From Gemmatimonadota bacterium (GTDB lineage Bacteria > Gemmatimonadota > Gemmatimonadetes > Gemmatimonadales > Gemmatimonadaceae), in contig JAJTFH010000005.1 in NCBI GenBank assembly GCA_021298395.1, forward strand, positions 1-64,000: a stretch of DNA of 64,000 bases. Direction: 5' to 3'. A program made the translations under genes and the position numbers. This document shows, piece after piece, positions 19,166 to 27,705 of this stretch (position 1 is the stretch's first letter; every line of letters begins with the position of its first letter). The notes beneath the pieces are model-generated. The model saw only the letters and a list, made by a program, of their open reading frames with translations, was not told where the DNA came from and did not search any database.

Positions 19166-20212
19166 TCACCCCGGGCCCCGCAGCGCGAGACCGATCGCCA
19201 GCATGAAGAGCGGTGCGACCGCCTCGGCGTCCAGCGACTCGAAGGCCCCCTCGCGAGCCGTGAGGTTGGCCAGCGGGGTAGCGAGGACGATCGGGACACG
19301 GAGGCGCGCGCCCATCGTGTCCAGCATGCCTGGCGTCCGCGCTCCGCCCCCACAGACATAGACCGACGAAACCTGCACTTGGGAGTGCGATGCGGAGGCG
19401 AGGAAGGCCGCCGCCCGTTCGATTCCGACGGCGATCTCCTCCCCCCGCGCGACGAGCACCGTGTCGAGCGCCGTCGAGCGATCCGGAGCATCGAGGACGG
19501 CCTTCGCCTCTTCCGCGCTCAGGCCAAGGTCACGTTGCAGGTCCTCGCGGAGTCGGCGCGTCCCGACGTTCAGGTCGCGCGTCAGGACCGGCACCCCATC
19601 CTCGACGATGTTGATGTTCGTGCTCTCGTGCCCGATGTTCACGAGCGCCACCACCCCGGTCATCGCCTCAGGATGGCTTCGCTCGAAGGCATTGTGCAGA
19701 GCGAAGGAGTCCACGTCGACGATCGCGGCGGTGAGTCCGGCCTCCTCGAGCACCCGCAACTTCGCCTCCACCAGGTCGCGCTTGGCCGCGACGAGCAAGA
19801 CCCGCATCTGCTCATCGTCCGCCTCGGGATCCAGGATCTGGAAATCGAGCTCCACCGAATCCATATCGAACGGGACATGCTGTTCCGCCTCCCAGCGCAT
19901 GAGCTCCTGCACCTGGGACGCCTTCACCCGGTCGATGATGATCTTCTTGACGATCACATCACGCCCCCCGACCGCCGTCGCCACCGCCGCCGGGTTGACC
20001 TCCGCGGCGCTCAGGGCGGCCCGGATGGCATCGGAGACGATGGCCGGATCCATGACCTCCCCCTCCACGATCGCGTCGGCCAGCAGGGGGACCATGGCCA
20101 CCCGGGCGAGCTCTGGCTCGGCCCCGCCGTGGTCGATGACGGCCACTTTGACGAGCCCCGACCCGATGTCGAGTCCTACGGCTGTCTTCTGCTTGCGGGA
20201 GAAAAGGGCCAT
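19166..20212 (-). CDS. pilM: Type IV pilus assembly ATPase-like protein PilM
   Basis: Actin/FtsA-like cytoplasmic protein that recruits PilN. It opens FSRKQKTAVGLDIGSGLVKV, the phosphate-1 loop. The middle has the PilM hallmark ELMRWEAEQHVPFDMDSVEL, then VALVNIGHESTNINIVEDG (phosphate-2 loop) and VYVCGGGARTPGMLD (adenosine loop). Its 348 residues are standard. It is the first gene of the pilMNOPQ run, with a candidate promoter and a short dyad upstream at 20290-20346. Confidence 0.92.
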   Translation of the reverse strand: MALFSRKQKTAVGLDIGSGLVKVAVIDHGGAEPELARVAMVPLLADAIVEGEVMDPAIVSDAIRAALSAAEVNPAAVATAVGGRDVIVKKIIIDRVKASQVQELMRWEAEQHVPFDMDSVELDFQILDPEADDEQMRVLLVAAKRDLVEAKLRVLEEAGLTAAIVDVDSFALHNAFERSHPEAMTGVVALVNIGHESTNINIVEDGVPVLTRDLNVGTRRLREDLQRDLGLSAEEAKAVLDAPDRSTALDTVLVARGEEIAVGIERAAAFLASASHSQVQVSSVYVCGGGARTPGMLDTMGARLRVPIVLATPLANLTAREGAFESLDAEAVAPLFMLAIGLALRGPG

Positions 20213-20289
20213 GACGGGAGCGAAGGGGACGACCTACGACAACCGAGGAACGTTGCCCCTCGGGTGACGACGGGCCGGCACGCGATGAC

Positions 20290-20304
20290 GCTCTATGGTA
20301 GAGC
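20290..20304. promoter_or_regulatory. Dyad GCTCTA-n3-TAGAGC in the pilM leader
   Basis: A perfect 6-base inverted repeat with a 3-base centre, located just downstream of the candidate pilM promoter. It could be an operator or a small RNA hairpin in the leader. No known regulator site is recognised. Confidence 0.3.
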
Positions 20305-20316
20305 ACCGCCGCTGAA

Positions 20317-20346
20317 ACTATAACGAATTACATGGGGGGAGGTCAC
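20317..20346 (-). promoter_or_regulatory. Candidate promoter of the pilM operon
   Basis: On the minus strand GTGACC, an 18-base spacer and TATAGT are found about 105 bases before the pilM ATG. The -10 box is good and the -35 is weak. This stretch is visibly richer in A/T than its surroundings. Confidence 0.4.
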
Positions 20347-20362
20347 ACCCTCGGCGGCCAGG

Positions 20363-20830
20363 TCATTCCCCAGGTCGCGCGAAGATCGCGCCGGCAGCGG
20401 CGGGGCGAAGGGTGGATCCGTAGCAGCGCATGCCGGCCGGGGTCTGTTCGACGGAATCGGGGACGAGCCAGACGAGAACCCGGCGGCGCGCCCCTCGTGG
20501 GCCGGTCGCGTCGATCTCCGCGAGGACCACCGCCGCACCGACATGACGCCAGCGCACCTCGACTCCACGCCCACCGTCGAGCGACCAGCGCTGTCTCCAC
20601 AGACGAAGGGGAACAGACAGGCACAGGTCGGGCACACTCGGTGGAGTGGTGGCCACCTCGAGCCCGAATATCAACCCGCGGTACGCGTCGAGCGCGTCCA
20701 TGGCCACGGTCGACCTCTGGACCGCTGTACTGGCGCGCCCCAGCGCGATCGCCGCCAACGCGGAGAGCCAGAGCACGATGAAGAGGATCTGCGGGAGGAG
20801 GAATCCCCCCCTATGGTCGCGCTGCCGCAT
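20363..20830 (-). CDS. PilX/GspK-like minor pilin component (tentative)
   Basis: A 155-residue protein with a short basic start and one strongly hydrophobic segment at residues about 10-32 (FLLPQILFIVLWLSALAAIAL), resembling the N-terminal helix of PilX-type minor pilins. A conventional prepilin cleavage site with Glu5 is absent: the segment reads GGFLLPQ. The C-terminal half is a small beta-rich region with two cysteines (LCLSV, MRCYG). It overlaps the PilW-like gene by 20 bases and closes the minor-pilin group. Function is inferred from context and the helix; a specific family match is not claimed. Confidence 0.55.
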   Translation of the reverse strand: MRQRDHRGGFLLPQILFIVLWLSALAAIALGRASTAVQRSTVAMDALDAYRGLIFGLEVATTPPSVPDLCLSVPLRLWRQRWSLDGGRGVEVRWRHVGAAVVLAEIDATGPRGARRRVLVWLVPDSVEQTPAGMRCYGSTLRPAAAGAIFARPGE

Positions 20831-21617
20831 TCCCTATCGTGCCTTCGAATGGAGCATCGACACCGTACACGCGCACGCCGACATGCACCCACCCCATCAG
20901 CGAATCCTGTCGGAGGGTGAGTCCGCCCTCTGCTCGGGAACGAAGGGGTCCCACGATCGGTTGCACAGGGCCACAGATCCCCTGAGGACAGGCGCGCCAC
21001 CCCAGCATCCATCCCTGCCCGGCCGTAGGGTAGGTCAGGAGGCGGATCTCACGAAACACTTCCGCGGGGCTCCCCGGGGTGAGCAACCACGAGGTCTGCA
21101 GGGTGAGGCGCACCACCTGACGATCCCGTAGCTCTGGAGAGGCAAAGGGCGTATCCGTGCCACATCCCTCAGCCGCCGCGAGCCGACTGACCTCGACGAT
21201 GCGCGACGTATCCCATCGCGGACCCTCCGATGAGTCCTCTCGGTAGACCTCGAGCAGATCCCCCTGCGCGGGCATATCACTCGCGAACGTGAGCGCGTCG
21301 AGGGAGCCCGGACTCATCGGTGCAAGGGTGATCGAGGAGGGCCCGACGGCACAGGTGACACCGGCAACTAGGCGCAACTCCGCTTGGAGTGCCGTGTCAC
21401 CGAGGACATACGGGCGCCGGAGCTGGTATCCGATCGTCGACAGCACGGAGAGGACCTCATGCCCCAGCCGTTCGGCCTCTCCCCGACGCGCAAGCTGAGC
21501 CGAGGTGCGCTGCATATGGAGGAGTGCCCCGACCGACGCTCCCGAGACGATGCCCCCGACGGTCAGCCCCACCATGAGCTCCACCAACGTGAGACCGGAC
21601 CGGATCCTCATCCGCAT
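20811..21617 (-). CDS. PilW-like minor prepilin
   Basis: A prepilin-type protein: RSGLTLVELMVGL gives a short leader ending in Gly, with Glu at mature position 5, followed by a hydrophobic helix (VGGIVSGASVGALLHMQ). The C-terminal part (about 230 residues) is a large beta-rich head typical of PilW/GspJ-class minor pilins, with several cysteines in CGTDTP, WRACPQGICGP. Leu rather than Phe follows the cleavage Gly, which is acceptable to prepilin peptidases. Start ATG 21617 or 21611. It overlaps the PilV-like gene by 10 bases and the PilX-like gene by 20. Confidence 0.7.
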   Translation of the reverse strand: MRMRIRSGLTLVELMVGLTVGGIVSGASVGALLHMQRTSAQLARRGEAERLGHEVLSVLSTIGYQLRRPYVLGDTALQAELRLVAGVTCAVGPSSITLAPMSPGSLDALTFASDMPAQGDLLEVYREDSSEGPRWDTSRIVEVSRLAAAEGCGTDTPFASPELRDRQVVRLTLQTSWLLTPGSPAEVFREIRLLTYPTAGQGWMLGWRACPQGICGPVQPIVGPLRSRAEGGLTLRQDSLMGWVHVGVRVYGVDAPFEGTIGNAAARP

Positions 21618-21958
21618 CGGCGCCTGACCGCCAAGGCGAGGTGGACGATGCGAGGGGGATGACCCGCCTCGACCACGCCCTGAAGCTCGACGATGGAATC
21701 CAAGCGTCGCAGCCGCCAGCGCGAGGACACTGACCGGTGATCCGTGGTGGTCCACGAGGAATCTTGGGTGGGGCAGGCGCTGCGTTCAAACGCCTCGAGG
21801 TGGGCGAGCGCCACACGCGCACCCACGATACGTCGCCAAGCCCACAGCTCCGTGCGTTGGGCGTGCACGGCCCCGGCGATCGCTCCGGTTGCCCCAACGG
21901 TGAGCAGGAACAGGGCGACGAGACACTCGGCGAGGGAGATTCCGGGACGTTGACTCAT
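21608..21958 (-). CDS. PilV-like minor prepilin
   Basis: A 116-residue prepilin. QRPGISLAECLVALFLLTVG shows a leader ending in Gly, Glu at mature position 5 and a hydrophobic N-terminal helix. The rest is short, with cysteines in SACPTQ and RRRCG. First gene of a three-gene minor pilin operon (PilV-, PilW-, PilX-like), which probably forms the tip complex that primes pilus assembly. No prepilin peptidase gene occurs in the window. Confidence 0.65.
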   Translation of the reverse strand: MSQRPGISLAECLVALFLLTVGATGAIAGAVHAQRTELWAWRRIVGARVALAHLEAFERSACPTQDSSWTTTDHRSVSSRWRLRRLDSIVELQGVVEAGHPPRIVHLALAVRRRCG

Positions 21959-22117
21959 GCGTCAGGAAGATCGACGAGATCGTCCAGGCTCTATCACCTT
22001 CCAGCCGCCGCTACCACACTGGGAACGCACCCCGGTCCTGATGCGGAACAACCCGTCCGCACGGGAATGGCCCGGGCGCACACTGGCCACCCGCCGGGCA
22101 ACACCGTTTCCTCGTCA

Positions 22118-22168
22118 CAAAACACGGGAGGGGGCTGGGTTCGCGCAGGAACCCAGCCCCCTCCCGTG
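22118..22168 (-). terminator. Terminator hairpin after pilA
   Basis: A perfect 20-base stem (22123-22142 paired with 22149-22168) with a 6-base loop. On the minus strand the stem is followed by TTTTG, as expected for intrinsic termination of pilA. It lies in the 273-base gap between pilA and the PilV-like gene, which contains no other supported feature. Confidence 0.75.
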
Positions 22169-22231
22169 ACACCGGCTGCCCGCTCAGGTACGCCCTAAGC
22201 GGAGAGACTCACAGCGCTCGCACCGTCGAGC

Positions 22232-22615
22232 TTACGGGGCTTCGTCCTCACAGACCGGCGCACCAGTCGCGGTCGAATCCGTGCCAACCTTGATCGTGCA
22301 CGGACGCGTCGCCCCGGAAGCGGACGCAGTGGCTTGCCAGCCACCCTCCAAAGTGCCCAGGGTGATCGTGACACCAGCCGACGGGGTGAAAAAGCTCGAG
22401 AGCTTCGCCACGTCAGCAACCTCGTAACTGCCGCTGTCAGCGAAATACGATTCCTGGGCCGTCTGGAGGTTTCGGAGATCCGATTTGAGGCTTGACTCGA
22501 CCGCTCGTGATTTCGTGCTGCCAAACCGGGGAATCGCGATGGCGGCCAGGATGCCGATGATCACAACGACGATGAGTAGCTCGATCAGGGTGAAACCGCG
22601 ACGCATCTGAGACAT
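22232..22615 (-). CDS. pilA: Type IV major pilin
   Basis: Major pilin subunit. Processing at RRG-FTLIELLIVVVIIGILAA gives mature Phe1 and Glu5; the hydrophobic helix continues through AIPRF. A short globular domain follows, with KSDLRNLQTAQESYFADSGSY (typical of Gemmatimonadota/Deltaproteobacteria pilins) and a terminal disulfide candidate (RPCTIK...VCED). The 127-residue length puts it between short geopilins and full pilins. ATG 22615 is chosen: AGGAG lies about 6 bases upstream and the leader becomes MSQMRRG. Promoter at 22666-22694, terminator at 22118-22168, so it is transcribed as a single gene. Confidence 0.92.
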   Translation of the reverse strand: MSQMRRGFTLIELLIVVVIIGILAAIAIPRFGSTKSRAVESSLKSDLRNLQTAQESYFADSGSYEVADVAKLSSFFTPSAGVTITLGTLEGGWQATASASGATRPCTIKVGTDSTATGAPVCEDEAP

Positions 22616-22665
22616 GACGACTCCTATAAGGCGGATGGATGATGACACAAATTGACCTGCCGAGA

Positions 22666-22694
22666 ATAGTACGATTTGGCGGCATGAGTGGCAA
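22666..22694 (-). promoter_or_regulatory. Sigma70-type promoter of pilA
   Basis: On the minus strand TTGCCA, a 17-base spacer and TACTAT. The predicted leader is about 44 bases and includes an AGGAG ribosome-binding site. No sigma54-type GG/GC signature was found, unlike many pilA genes. The -35 box lies just beyond the stop codon of the upstream GT-C gene. Confidence 0.6.
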
Positions 22695-22695
22695 C

Positions 22696-24477
22696 TTATG
22701 GACGGACCCGCCCCCCGTTGAAGCTCAAGCGGGTCGCCACACGGTCGACTGCGAACACCGCCACGTCGAAGTCTCGACCGGTACGGTCAAATGGCCGGCC
22801 GGTCCCAACCCACGCATTGCGGGAATCAACCGAATCACTCGCCGCCAGGAGAGAATCTGCGACGAGTCGCATCCGAGCGAACACCTGGGGGGCAAACCCG
22901 TTGGCCCGCGCCGCTACCGCCAGCCGTCTCCCCTCGGCGAACCTGCGGAGGGAAAGGAGACAGGCTCCTTGGGTGATCCAAGCCTCCTCCGTGTTCGGGA
23001 ACCCAGCGAGGACCGGAGCGAGGATTGGCAATGCTTGGCCACACCGATGGGTCATCTGCAGGAGCCGCGCGTACTGGAGACGCGGCTGCGGCGCGGTCGG
23101 CATTAGGGTGACCGAGCGAGCGATGTATGCCTCCGCCCGCTCGGTGCTCCCCAAGCGGAGATACAGCTCACCGACCGCGGACTGCCCTCGATAATTCGTC
23201 GGGGCGTCTGCGACCAGCGTCGTGAACACGGTCAGCGAATCCGCCCAGGTCGGCTGTCGCGTCGCGCTCTGCCACCCACCGGCGACCACCAACGCGACCG
23301 CCGCGATCACCACGAGACCCCGGAGGCGCTGGTACCGCGACCAAATCCCTTGGAAAAGGCACCCCGCGAGGAGACCGAGACCGGCACTGGGAAGGAAGAG
23401 GGTCCGCTCCGCCAGCAGGATTCCCGTCGGGAAGAGCAGATTGGACACCAGCAGGAAGGTCAGGGGGATCCAGACCAGGGCGAGCAGCATCCCCCCAGCC
23501 CGCACCCGCCATGCCTGACGGGAGAGGACCACGACCCCGATCAGCATCAGCGCCGGTACGAGATGCGGTGCGCCGAGGGTCCGGTGAATGGTCACCTGCT
23601 GCGGGGAGTAGTCCGCGTACAGTCGCGCCGGCCACACGAGGAGCCGAAGGGTCTCCGGCCAGAGTCCCACCGCCCCCCAGATGCGCTCCCCGTGTGTAAG
23701 CCCGACAAGGGCATCATGGGGCACACCGCTGATCCGACCGAGGACGAGTGTCCGTAGGGTGAGATAGACCACGGTCAGGAGGGCGACGGCTCGGACCATG
23801 CCCCATCCCCGAGCCGCCTCCATCGGTCGCCACCCCTGACCCGATCGCCACAGGATGAGCTCGACCGCGACCAGGAGTGCTGGCAGCACGATCGCATGTT
23901 CCTTCGACAGCAGCGCGACGGCATACAAGATGAGTATCCCGACCACGGCACCCCGGGTGAGGCCTTCAGACCGTCGGGACCGTACATAGAGATTCACCGA
24001 CGAGATCAGCGACAGCCCGACCAGTAACTCCGCCTGGCCCACCACATTGGCCACGGCCTCCACATGGGCCGGATGGATCGCGAAAAGCGAGGCCCCAACG
24101 AGCGCGGCACGCGGCGAAAGGAAGTGCTCACAGAGGGTCAGGGTAGCGACCGAGGCCGCAGCGTATAGCCCCACGCTGACGGCATGAAACAGCCACGGCG
24201 CGCCATCGCCCAGCGTCCACTGGAGACCGAACAGGGCGAGGGTCAGCGGCCGATAGAGATCCGGAGGGAAGGCGCCGGTCCAGTAGGTCTCGCCGAAGAG
24301 ACGCCAGAGCTGCCGCCATTCGTGTATTCGCTCGTTGTCGACGATCATCGGCAGATCGTCATAGGCGAATCCATTGGACAGGCCCGTCGCGGACGCCGCG
24401 ACCGCGAGTGCCGCGACGATCGCGACCCTCCACCATCGGGCCAATCGCAGATTATCCTCCCCTGCATGGCTGAGCAT
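22696..24477 (-). CDS. TMTC-like GT-C membrane protein with C-terminal TPRs
   Basis: A 593-residue polytopic membrane protein. The first luminal/periplasmic loop has the GT-C acidic motif FAYDD (Asp40, Asp41) and then RPLTLALFGLQW. The segment FAIHPAHVEAVANVVGQAEL is the strongly characteristic TMTC/GT-C signature, and LLAERTLFLPSAGLGLLAG is the matching later loop. About ten transmembrane segments are followed by a soluble part with TPR-like helices (about 430-560: GQSAVGELYLRLGSTERAEA). Eukaryotic relatives are O-mannosyltransferases using dolichyl-phosphate mannose. Its position directly upstream of pilA in the same direction suggests a pilin or secreted-protein glycosyltransferase, by analogy with TfpO, but this is inference. 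ATG 24477 overlaps the divergent arfB start by 12 bases. Confidence 0.7.
   Translation of the reverse strand: MLSHAGEDNLRLARWWRVAIVAALAVAASATGLSNGFAYDDLPMIVDNERIHEWRQLWRLFGETYWTGAFPPDLYRPLTLALFGLQWTLGDGAPWLFHAVSVGLYAAASVATLTLCEHFLSPRAALVGASLFAIHPAHVEAVANVVGQAELLVGLSLISSVNLYVRSRRSEGLTRGAVVGILILYAVALLSKEHAIVLPALLVAVELILWRSGQGWRPMEAARGWGMVRAVALLTVVYLTLRTLVLGRISGVPHDALVGLTHGERIWGAVGLWPETLRLLVWPARLYADYSPQQVTIHRTLGAPHLVPALMLIGVVVLSRQAWRVRAGGMLLALVWIPLTFLLVSNLLFPTGILLAERTLFLPSAGLGLLAGCLFQGIWSRYQRLRGLVVIAAVALVVAGGWQSATRQPTWADSLTVFTTLVADAPTNYRGQSAVGELYLRLGSTERAEAYIARSVTLMPTAPQPRLQYARLLQMTHRCGQALPILAPVLAGFPNTEEAWITQGACLLSLRRFAEGRRLAVAARANGFAPQVFARMRLVADSLLAASDSVDSRNAWVGTGRPFDRTGRDFDVAVFAVDRVATRLSFNGGRVRP
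24453..24458 (+). promoter_or_regulatory. Candidate -10 box giving a leaderless arfB transcript
   Basis: TATCCT is followed by 7 bases and then the arfB ATG at 24466. No Shine-Dalgarno sequence lies between them. The -35 region is not convincing. Confidence 0.35.
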
Positions 24478-24921
24478 CGTGAGCAAGAATCTAGCGAGGG
24501 CGGCCTCCGCATCTCCCCGCTGCTCACCATCCCCGCGCACGAACTCACCATCCACGCCACCCGCGCCGGGGGCCCCGGCGGGCAGCACGTGAACACCAGC
24601 AGCACCCGGGTCGAACTCACCTGGTGCATCGCGACCTCGCGCGCGCTCACCCAGGCCCAGCGCGAGCGCCTCCTGGCGCGGCTCGCCTCTCGGCTCGACT
24701 CGGCCGGCACGATCCGTATCGTCTCCGCCGAGACCCGAAGTCAACGGCAGAACCGTCTGCGCGCGCTGGAACGACTCGCCGAGATGATCGCCGCTGCGCT
24801 CGTGGTCCCGAAGGTGCGAAAGAAGACCCGCCCGACACGGGGGTCGGTCGAACAGCGCTTGTCAGAGAAGAAGCGGCAGACGGAGCGAAAGACGAACCGT
24901 CGCTGGCGCGGCGAGGATTGA
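24466..24921 (+). CDS. arfB: Peptidyl-tRNA hydrolase ArfB (YaeJ/ICT1 family)
   Basis: Rescues ribosomes stalled on messages lacking a stop codon by hydrolysing peptidyl-tRNA. The catalytic GGQ lies in RAGGPGGQHVNTSSTRVEL, the exact context of class-I release-factor-like domains, and the codon-recognition domain is absent. The C-terminus is the basic tail that enters the empty mRNA channel (KVRKKTRPTRGSVEQRLSEK then KRQTERKTNRR). At 151 residues it matches ArfB, not full RF1/RF2. It is transcribed divergently from the GT-C gene and overlaps its start by 12 bases. A convergent hairpin follows its stop. Confidence 0.92.
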   Translation: MAEHREQESSEGGLRISPLLTIPAHELTIHATRAGGPGGQHVNTSSTRVELTWCIATSRALTQAQRERLLARLASRLDSAGTIRIVSAETRSQRQNRLRALERLAEMIAAALVVPKVRKKTRPTRGSVEQRLSEKKRQTERKTNRRWRGED

Positions 24922-24932
24922 TCGGACGAACC

Positions 24933-24972
24933 CCCCGCGTCGCGACCGCCTCGAGGCGGTCGCGACGCGGGG
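24933..24972. terminator. Bidirectional hairpin between arfB and the TolC-like gene
   Basis: A perfect 40-base palindrome (20-base arms, no spacer) fills the 52-base gap between two convergent stop codons. It lacks a clear T-tract on either side but is well placed to end both transcripts. Confidence 0.65.
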
Positions 24973-24973
24973 C

Positions 24974-26410
24974 TCAGCGCCCATTGTCACCGATCAGCAA
25001 CGACGGGTCGCCCAGGGCGACCACCAGCGCGCCGAGCGCCGCCGCCCGGCGCCCCTCCAGCTGCGCGAGCCGTAACCGCTCATCGAGCACGGCGCGCTCC
25101 CGGAGGTTCACGATCAGCAACGAGCTCGCCCCCGTCTCGAACCGCCGCTGCTCCGCCACGAGCAGGGCCTCCGTCGCGACAATCACCCGTCGCTGCCCCG
25201 CAAGCTGCCCCTCGACCCCGCGGAGCTCGACCGTGGCGCGATCGACCGCGAGCGCGACGTCGCGCCGGACGCGGTCCCGCTCCCACCGGAGCTGGGTGGT
25301 GCGCGCCTCAGCGGAGCGCAACCGCCCGAACTCCCGGCGCGCGAGGAGCGGGAGACGGGTCGAGACGCCGGCCTTGTAGTCCTCGCCGCTCAGATCGAGC
25401 GCCCCGAACTCACGCCCCGCCCCGAGCCCCGCGACCTCCAGGTTCGCCGATGGCACCACCGAGACCAGTGCGAGCCGACGCTGCGCATCGGCCTGCAACC
25501 AGCGCACCTGCACCTGCTGCACCGCCGGGTGCCGATCGATCGCCCCCGTGAGAGTCAGTCGCGAGACCACGAGCCGCATCCCAGCGGGGGCGCTCGTCGC
25601 CGGAAGCGCGACCGGCTCCCCCTGCGCGCCCCAGAGATACCCCGTGACCACGAGGCGCGCGGCCTCGCGCGCCGCGCGCGCATCGATCGCGAGCACGCGG
25701 CGTCGCTCCCACTCCGCGAGGGCCTCGACGCTATCGATCGCCGCACCGGCCCCCGCGATCACCCGCTTCCGCACCGCATCGAGTCGGAAGGCCGCGAGCG
25801 CCACCCCCTCCTCCGCGATCCGGAGCCGTGCCTCCCCCTCCCACCAGCTCCCCCAGTCACGCGCGGCCCCCTGCAACAGCCGCGCGACCGCGAGGTCGCG
25901 ATCGGCATCGGCCCCCTCGTCGGCGAGCTCGGCCTGCCGGAGCGCGGTGCGTCGTTCGTCGGTGAGGAGCCGCGGACCGATCGGGAGACTCACCCCCGCC
26001 GAGAGGAGCCCCTGCCCCGGCGTCTTCCGCTCAGGATTGATGATCTGCCCTGCCGCACGCTCCCATCCCATCGTGAAGTCGAGCCCCCACGGCGTCGGCA
26101 CGGTCAGTCGCGCATCGAGCTCATCGAAGTAGCCGATCCCGTTGAATCGCTTGAGATCCCAGGTGGCAGAGATGGAGGGATCGAACCCCCCACGAGCAAC
26201 GCGCAGCTCCTGTGCGACCTGCCGCCGCTGCTCCATCGCCTGCTGCGCCAACGGGTGCGTGTCGCGCACGCGCGACAGGAAGGCCTCGAGCGAGAGGGAA
26301 TCGGCCCCCTGCCCCACCACCGCCCTCGGCGCGATGAGTCCAGCGAGGAGCACGGCGAGGCGTGCGCCCCACCGCACCGCGGTGCCCCACCGCATCAGAC
26401 GGCCGATCAT
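24974..26410 (-). CDS. TolC-family outer-membrane efflux/secretion channel
   Basis: A 478-residue outer-membrane factor. A signal peptide covers about residues 1-34 (LAVLLAGLIAPRAVVGQ). Two repeats of the OEP fold are visible: long heptad-rich helices rich in Ala, Arg and Glu (for example RLRIAEEGVALAAFRLDAVR, RRVIVATEALLVAEQRRFET) alternating with beta segments. GASSLLIVNLRERAVLDERL near the C-terminus is a classical TolC-family stretch. Its start overlaps the membrane-fusion gene (ATGA), completing an ABC / MFP / OMF type I export unit. Cargo is unknown. Confidence 0.85.
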   Translation of the reverse strand: MIGRLMRWGTAVRWGARLAVLLAGLIAPRAVVGQGADSLSLEAFLSRVRDTHPLAQQAMEQRRQVAQELRVARGGFDPSISATWDLKRFNGIGYFDELDARLTVPTPWGLDFTMGWERAAGQIINPERKTPGQGLLSAGVSLPIGPRLLTDERRTALRQAELADEGADADRDLAVARLLQGAARDWGSWWEGEARLRIAEEGVALAAFRLDAVRKRVIAGAGAAIDSVEALAEWERRRVLAIDARAAREAARLVVTGYLWGAQGEPVALPATSAPAGMRLVVSRLTLTGAIDRHPAVQQVQVRWLQADAQRRLALVSVVPSANLEVAGLGAGREFGALDLSGEDYKAGVSTRLPLLARREFGRLRSAEARTTQLRWERDRVRRDVALAVDRATVELRGVEGQLAGQRRVIVATEALLVAEQRRFETGASSLLIVNLRERAVLDERLRLAQLEGRRAAALGALVVALGDPSLLIGDNGR

Positions 26411-27705
26411 GGCGTCTTGGCGCCGCCCGAGCCCGCATCCGCCGGCAACGCCGGTGGGAACCCATTGAGCGTCCGCCAGATCTCGAAGCCGACCGTGACA
26501 TCGCGCAGGAGCGCCCACCCACGCGCCCCAGATCCGATCCGCAACTCATCGGGCCAGGCCTCGTCCTCGGGATCGGCCTCGACCAGGACCCGATACGATC
26601 CGGTCGCAGACGCCACCTCGTCGATCACCGCCACCCGACCCCCGAAGGTCCCCACCGCGACACTCGGCCAGCCGCTGAACTGCACCGCGGGCCACCCGTC
26701 GAACTCGATCCGCACCTTGTCGCCGATGCGCAGCAGCGGGACATCGCGCGCGCGCACGAGGAAGCCGACCGCGAGCGTCGCATCGTCGGGCTGGATCGTC
26801 GCGATCGCCTCCCCCTCCTTCACGACCTCCCCGACCCCGGCGCGCAGCGCGCGCACCACGATCCCATCGCGCGGCGCGCGCACCACCAGGAGGTCACGTC
26901 GCCCTTCGAGGTTGTCGCGACCGGACTGCAGCTTCGCCACCTCCGCTGCCCCCTCTGCCGCCTCGGCGAGGGTGCCGTCACGGTCGGACTCGACCTTCGC
27001 GATCTTCTCCGCGTATTCCGCGTCGACGCCGCGCCGCTCGGCCTGCGCGGTATTGAGCGCGGCGGCCTGCTCGATCGCGAGCGCCGAGGCGCGCTGGGCG
27101 CGCTGACGCGCCACCTCGAGCTCGAGCGCCGACTGCAGACCATCGCGCACGAGGGTCACGGTCCGGTTGAGCTGCACGGTGGCCAAGGAATCCTCGAGCC
27201 GCGCGGCGGCGAGCGTCGCGCCCCACTGTGTGATCCGATTGTCGGCCTTCACGCGCGCGGCGACCCAGGCGCTATCGAGCGCCCGGAGCTGCCGCGTGAG
27301 CGCCGCCGCCTTGCTCCGCTTGGCCTCGACCGCGGCCTCCTTCTGGCGCACCTGCTCCCCGGCGCGCTCGAGGACACGAGGATCGAGATAGGCGTCCTTC
27401 ACCTCGGTGAGGGTGACGATCGGATCACCCACCTTCACCACGGCGCCCTCCTGCACATACCAGCGCACGATGCGTCCCCCGACCGCGGCCACCGCCTGGT
27501 GCGGACGCGCCATCGGGTCGAGCGCGGTCACGTCCCCATTCGCCTGGATGTTCTGCTGCCAGGGGAGGAAGGCGACGATGATCAGGAAGAGTCCCATCCC
27601 ACCGAGCCACTGAGTCAGGCGGCGGAAGGAGGGTTGCTTCGCCAACAGCTTGACGCTGTCGAGCTCTGCGCCGCCGTCGTTCAGGAGATCGAGTTCGCTC
27701 GCCAT
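26407..27705 (-). CDS. HlyD-family membrane fusion protein
   Basis: A periplasmic adaptor of 432 residues joining the ABC protein to the TolC-like channel. One membrane helix lies at about residues 34-52 (GMGLFLIIVAFLPWQ). ANGDVTALDPMARPHQAVAA and GGRIVRWYVQEGAVVKVGDP form the first lipoyl half-motif, and LVVRAPRDGIVVRALRAGVG the second; a long coiled coil with Ala/Arg/Glu heptads lies between (about 120-265). A beta-barrel domain follows (VGFLVRARDVPLLRIGDKVR). The C-terminus is Gly/Ala/Pro-rich. The ATG overlaps the ABC stop by one base (TGATG). Confidence 0.87.
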   Translation of the reverse strand: MASELDLLNDGGAELDSVKLLAKQPSFRRLTQWLGGMGLFLIIVAFLPWQQNIQANGDVTALDPMARPHQAVAAVGGRIVRWYVQEGAVVKVGDPIVTLTEVKDAYLDPRVLERAGEQVRQKEAAVEAKRSKAAALTRQLRALDSAWVAARVKADNRITQWGATLAAARLEDSLATVQLNRTVTLVRDGLQSALELEVARQRAQRASALAIEQAAALNTAQAERRGVDAEYAEKIAKVESDRDGTLAEAAEGAAEVAKLQSGRDNLEGRRDLLVVRAPRDGIVVRALRAGVGEVVKEGEAIATIQPDDATLAVGFLVRARDVPLLRIGDKVRIEFDGWPAVQFSGWPSVAVGTFGGRVAVIDEVASATGSYRVLVEADPEDEAWPDELRIGSGARGWALLRDVTVGFEIWRTLNGFPPALPADAGSGGAKTP

